A stretch of DNA of 64,000 bases from Armillaria gallica (Eukaryota; Basidiomycota; Agaricomycetes; Agaricales; Physalacriaceae): assembly GCA_037576215.1 (NCBI GenBank), contig JBANDB010000007.1:5425001-5489000 (forward strand), written 5' to 3'. Each line of letters opens with the position of its first letter. The first letter of the stretch is position 1. The position numbers and the translations under genes are program-made. Shown here one piece after another: positions 59,566 through 64,000 of the stretch. The notes below the pieces were generated by a model. The model was given only the letters and a program-made list of their open reading frames with translations. It did no database searches and was not told the origin of the DNA.

Positions 59566-60569
59566 GCCAACTCTTCCGTTATTTTTCACCAACAACAGAC
59601 GGCCGAGCCACGGTGACATCAATTGGGAGCCAAGACGTGGATTCTCCGGAAAATTCTTCACATTGGCACCGAAGACCCTATATTGTTGAGTGATTTGTGC
59701 GCTATGCGAGTCCAAAATGGGGTGTGCCTGGGTACGCTCCCGTCGCGGTTGCCAAGTACTTCTCGCTAGACAGATATTTCGTTAATATGATATGAGGAGC
59801 CAATTAAGCCCTATTATACCTAGATAATAATGACCATCACCAGGCCATAGCAAACTTGCACTACTGCGGAGGAGCTTGCAGCTGTGTCGTCAAGTCGAAG
59901 GGGTCCGACACTGAGCGGAGTGTGGTCAATTGGAAAGATTTTGTTCATATTCATCGTGATCCGCATGACTCATTCTACTTGGTGTCTATGTTCCTGGAAA
60001 TATGAACAATTACTATGACAACTATTGTGGGTCGAGGCTTACGGGGCCCGCCTGATTGAGACGGAGCGAGCTGTGGCATATTGTGCTCAGCGTTTGAGGA
60101 TCATCTCTGGGAAAACAACTAGGGATTACGATAATTCAATAGTACACGGAACTTCAAATCCTTCTGCGCAGTGCAAAGAATGAGCGGTAAGCTGGCTTTC
60201 CTGGACCTGTTTGATCATGAACGTACCAGAGCGTCCTCTACATTTCATGAGGTTGAACCCTAGCTTGAAACGGTCTCGTACTTGGTCAGTGGTGTCGTCG
60301 AAGGCTTACGACACCTTTTTTTTTTGGTTGAGACGGAATGGGTTGTAAGAGGGTTAACTCTGGGAAAACAGCTAGGGATTGACACAATCCAATGGGACAC
60401 GGGATACTGCGTCGGATAGTCTCTCATTCTGCGCCGGCATATGACGTCTCTAGGGAAAAGACTTGGAGTGGTGTATGCCGGGGCTATGTCAATTTCTCGC
60501 AGAGGTTTCATGGAAGCTATTTCCAGCAAACATTAGGCTGGTTTTCAAAATCGTTCAAGATCATAACCC
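59566..60569. other. AA9 upstream region with a decayed local duplication
   Basis: No gene is evident. Two related segments (about 60057-60180 and 60332-60440) share TGAGACGGA and CTCTGGGAAAACA(A/G)CTAGGGATT, followed by a similar ACACGG. They may be an old tandem duplication of regulatory sequence. Confidence 0.5.
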
Positions 60570-61407
60570 TTACCCGAGCTTCATTTCTACTTCACTGAAT
60601 ACCTCTATACGCTTCGTGATTACAAATCCTAGCTTTTCAAACAGTCGTATACTAGGTAGATTAGTGTCACCAATTCGAGCAACGAGAGAGGATGGCGGAA
60701 CAGGTAGAGGCGAAGGCTTCGGAAAGACTGTCGGTACCGAAGACCCTTCTGTTAAGAATTTATTTGCCGTTGCGTACTGAAGCATCAATTGGAGCGCTTC
60801 TAGGGCGAGTCCGCCGCGTCGGTAATCCGGTTCTGCGGGATACTCTTAGCGGGAAAACGCGATATCGGAAATACGTAATCACCAGCAATCATGATCTCCA
60901 CTTCAGCGGTGAACTCATCTTCGTCTTCAGGTGCCCCATTCAAGAACATGTTAACATCTCCTGCCATGGGAAGGGAAAGAATCCTAGGATCCGAGAGCAT
61001 TAGATTCTTTTCTTCATCAAGGAGGGGATCTGGAGGTTGGCCCTGTCATTAGGTCGGATGTATCCACCAGACTGGCCAGGAGGGTACCTCTCTCGTGTCT
61101 AGCCAGAATTATAAAGGTCAGCTTGTCGTCGTCTTCCCGCCATTTTCCTGAAGAACGGATGAGATACAGGCACATGATCAGACGTATTGCGCTTACGCTG
61201 CATGTCGAACTCTTCTTCCAGCGTAAGTCTTTCGCTCGCCGTGAGGGACCGCAGTTCATCGTTCTCCATCCATGAATGGTATTTCTGGGGCGCAAGTTCA
61301 GCAATGAGAAAAAGCATGATAGGCATACTAACAGCAACATGGCCTTCATTGTAAGGAACAAGAACGACTTTTCTACCTATTAGGACGGTGCTTTCGTTTG
61401 CCTTCAT
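60570..61407 (-). CDS. NAT9: NAT9-like GNAT-family N-acetyltransferase
   Basis: Five exons (61333-61407, 61197-61284, 61088-61147, 60883-61029, 60570-60832) total 633 nt and encode 210 aa, normal for NAT9. The start reads MKANESTVLIGRKVVLVPY, then GHVAKYHSWM (across intron 1), SLTASERLTLEEEFDMQRKW, and AGDVNMFLNG. After intron 4 comes the acetyl-CoA-binding loop YRRGGLALEAL. The C-terminal ARIGDTNLPSIRLFEKLGFV is the GNAT motif B region. Members transfer acetyl groups from acetyl-CoA; the substrate of fungal NAT9 orthologues is not established, and animal NAT9 has been linked to microtubules. All introns are GT...AG and the joins keep phase. It shares a 201-bp upstream region with NAP1. Confidence 0.88.
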
Positions 61408-61608
61408 CGTTGGTGGTGGTCATGCACCAGGAGACGTCGGCAATCACCGGCCGCTGATGCCGCGTGGCTATTTTCGAAACTCCGACGCAGGGAAAAGTTT
61501 ACCAATTCTACCGCCGGGTTTTCATCTTTTCCTTCCCCTCATTTTTCTCTTTCATTTACCTTTTGATTTTGCCGATTCACCGTCGTTCGCCTCCTGCGTG
61601 CCCGAAAA
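61408..61608. promoter_or_regulatory. Bidirectional promoter between NAT9 and NAP1
   Basis: The two start codons face away from each other 201 bp apart. The region is pyrimidine-rich on the plus strand next to NAP1 (about 61505-61575, TTTTCC/CTTT runs), as is common upstream of fungal housekeeping genes. No TATA box is obvious. Confidence 0.7.
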
Positions 61609-63099
61609 ATGTCGTCCAGTTTGCCCATCGGTCCTGGCTCCAACATAACCGCGCCAACACCGCAGAACACCCCTTTGCAACACGCCCCATTATCATCTGG
61701 ATTATCGCGGCCCACCGTGCCAGATATTACTGAGGATAAGGAGGAGGAGGACGAGGAGGATACCGATGGCAACCCACTCCACAACGCGATGCTGGGGATG
61801 GTTCAAGGCAGGCTCGCTGACCTCGTCGGCCGAAGCTCGGGTTACATTGAGCGGCTCCCCGTCGAGGTCAAGCGCAGCGTTGAGGCCTTGAAGGGCGTGC
61901 AAATCAAGCAGAATGAACTGCAGAACAAGTTCAAGCGCGAATGCCTTGAACTTGAAAAAAAGGTACTGTCGCTTTCTCTTTCTTGGACGAGCAACTGCTC
62001 ACCTTTTCTCGCTAGTACCTTGAGCTGTCCAAGCCTTTGTACGAGCGTAGAATCGCTATCATCAAAGGCGATATAGCTCCCACGGAGGAAGAGATAGAGG
62101 CTGGAGAGAAGCAATCTGCTAAGGACGACGAGGAGTACACCCCTCTACCAAAGGACGCTACTGCTCCATGTGCCATCCCCGAATTCTGGCTGACCGCTCT
62201 GCAAAATCATATCGGCCTTCAGGATCTCATTACCGAACGCGATGCAGGCGCCTTGAAGCATCTTGTTGATATTCGTCTTTCCTACCTCGACAATCTTTCT
62301 CAGCTTGATGCCAAACCCGGTTTCAAGATCACGTTCGCCTTCTCTCCCAACGAATTCTTTGAAAACGAGACTCTTGAGAAAACGTACTACTATCAGGCAG
62401 AGGTTGGCTACTTTGGTGATTTTGCCTACGATCGCGCCGTCGGCACCGAAATCAAGTGGAAGGAAGATAAGGATCTCACGAAGGAGTTCGAGATAAAGAA
62501 GCAGCGCAATAAAAGTGTGTATCTATGCGTTCCTCATTATCTTTCATTACTCACGCTTTCTTATCTTTCACAGACACGAACCGAACTCGTGTCGTTCGCA
62601 AAGCGCGGCCCACAGAATCGTTTTTCAATTTCTTTTCCCCACCGACGCCACCCAGTGAGGATGCTATTGCAAGCGGCGACATAGACGAAGAAGAACTAGA
62701 AGAACTTGAAGAAAAAGTCGAAATGGACTATCAGATCGGCGAGGATCTTAAGGAGAAGGTCAGTATCAGATTGATAACCGGGCCTGCATTCATTGACTGT
62801 TTTGCTGTAGATTATTCCCCGCGCCATTGACTACTTCACCGGCAAGGCTCTCGAGTACGACCTCATGGAGGAAGATGATGACGAGTTCGACGACCTGGAT
62901 GATGACGATGACGAAGAACACTTTGATGACGATGTATGAACCACCGTTGCCACCCCTGCATGTGAAATCTGACCTTGTTTCATAGGATTCAGATTCAGAT
63001 GCGGACGTGCCAACCAGTGCGGTCAAACGCCGTGGTGGCAAAGGCCGTGGCGCTGCCGCGGCTGCAAACGTCAATCCCGAGGAATGCAAGCAGCAGTAG
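61609..63099 (+). CDS. NAP1: Nucleosome assembly protein 1 (histone H2A-H2B chaperone)
   Basis: Five exons (61609-61962, 62016-62514, 62574-62758, 62811-62933, 62986-63099) total 1275 nt and encode 424 aa, a normal NAP1 length. An acidic N-terminal segment precedes the long dimerisation helix (about residues 90-135, ending ELEKKYLELSKPLYERR across intron 1). The NAP fold follows: PEFWLTALQNH, then KPGFKITFAFSPNEFFENE, then EIKWKEDKDLTKEFE. A basic patch (KKQRNKNTNRTRVVRK) spans intron 2. SFFNFFSPPTPP and IPRAIDYFTGKALEYD close the domain, then a highly acidic tail. The last four residues are CKQQ, the C-terminal CaaX-like ending also found on plant and animal NAP1 proteins. It shuttles histones for chromatin assembly in nucleus and cytoplasm. 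The gene is intact. Confidence 0.95.
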
Positions 63100-64000
63100 T
63101 TTATTGTGTTGCTCCTCAGCTCTCGCTTTACATCTCTTCAATCTCAGTCGGTCAGGCGGATGTTATCAAATCGTCCCATTCTTGTTGTTTTAACTGCTCA
63201 AATCATCATGACGTACGAATACTACCTACATTACATCTTCAACCTCTGTAAATTGTTCTTCTCTGACCTTTGTTAGAGGAAAATTACCGAATGTTTACTA
63301 ACGAATTGTATCTTCGTCCACACCATTACGAGACACTTGTGTTCGTTATGCTCGGCTCGGTATCAGGGTCTTCGCCGTATCAGAGGAATTACACCGTGAA
63401 AAGTCCATGTACATTAGACCCGTGAAGATAGTAGGGCATCGGCGCTTAAAACTGTCCCTGGCAAATTTACTGATTGATCCTTCTTTTTCATCACATATAC
63501 CGAGCGGAGTGACTTGAAAGGTGTTCTAGTCGTATCGGTATTTTCGAGTCGACGATATAGCCGTTGGTTTATCAAGAACAACCAAGGAAGGAACGAGAAG
63601 GACGGGAAAGATAAAAATGATGTGGAGATCTCCCAGGCTGTCAGATATGGGTCCTAGAAACACCCTGATAAGCGATAGGTTCGGAAAATGTTCAAACAGC
63701 ACGAATGTTGAGGAATACCTAGACAATTGAGTGGAAGTATTTCAAAAGTGGTGGAATACGATGGTATGGCGACGCTGATTTACCGACGCAACAAAGTGGG
63801 TTGCTGGGTATCAGGGAAGCAAGACATGCGCTGTGCTTGAAGAGCTCCCGACGTTCAAAGGGACTGGAATCCCACATACGCCGCTGGGAGCGTGACAACT
63901 GCTGCTTCCAAGTGAGATCAAGGCCAGTGTCAAGAGCAAGCATCTGAGATCTTGAGTGGTTCTGCTGCGTCCTCAAAGCACGGTGCTTAGGAACTCAACG
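63100..64000. other. Right edge of window, no confident gene
   Basis: After the NAP1 3' end there are minus-strand frames at 63976-63719 and 63726-63526. The first is moderately protein-like and could be an exon of a gene continuing beyond the window. No domain is recognised. Confidence 0.3.

Noticed and set aside
60260..60529. 89-codon minus-strand frame between AA9 and NAT9
   Set aside because: It overlaps the local duplication and lacks domain features or supporting splice sites.
61539..62114. Minus-strand frames over NAP1
   Set aside because: They are antisense shadows of a clearly coding, correctly spliced gene.

Overview
The window is fungal nuclear DNA, most likely from a mushroom-forming basidiomycete (Agaricomycetes). 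The evidence is short 50-60 nt GT...AG introns, an AA9 lytic polysaccharide monooxygenase, KDZ-type transposases, copia and Ty3/gypsy LTR elements, and degenerate copies of gene families that I recognise as expanded in Agaricomycetes. I cannot name the species.

Layout. Positions 1-56.9 kb are a graveyard of transposons and broken genes. It holds: a repeat segment (1-760) that recurs at 42.8-46.6 kb; a broken WD40-like gene (about 1.4-3.3 kb, -); a broken KDZ transposase (about 4.7-6.8 kb, +); two adjacent 0.36-kb MITEs with TA target duplications (7.94-8.67 kb); and a giant inverted repeat (10.2-28.6 kb, arms about 1.8 kb). The left palindrome arm was split by a copia element (11554-26238, target duplication GTTGG), and that element was split by a young gag-only LTR element (17132-25937, LTRs about 1.87 kb and nearly identical). 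A diverged solo LTR of the same family (32955-34739) interrupts a broken Agaricomycete gene (30.4-36.5 kb). Further right are a second KDZ fragment (36.9-37.9 kb), unassigned sequence, an F-box-like pseudogene (47.5-48.7 kb, -), a second copia element with a perfect AACCC target duplication (50475-56054), and a related solo LTR (56.65-56.94 kb).

From about 57.7 kb the sequence changes to compact, CpG-containing single-copy genes with clean splice sites: an AA9 LPMO (57694-59431, -), a NAT9-like N-acetyltransferase (60570-61407, -) and the histone chaperone NAP1 (61609-63099, +). NAT9 and NAP1 diverge from a 201-bp shared promoter.

The most unusual signals are in the LTRs. (1) Both copia elements carry a 54-nt intron in the LTR just downstream of the probable cap site. 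In one LTR of each element a 68-bp tandem copy of that region lacks exactly this intron, which looks like spliced RNA copied back into DNA. (2) The long LTRs of the gag-only element hold a tandem array of seven tRNA T-arm-like stem-loops, each with a B-box-like GGTTCAAACCC. (3) The same element carries an intron-containing gene on the strand opposite to its gag.
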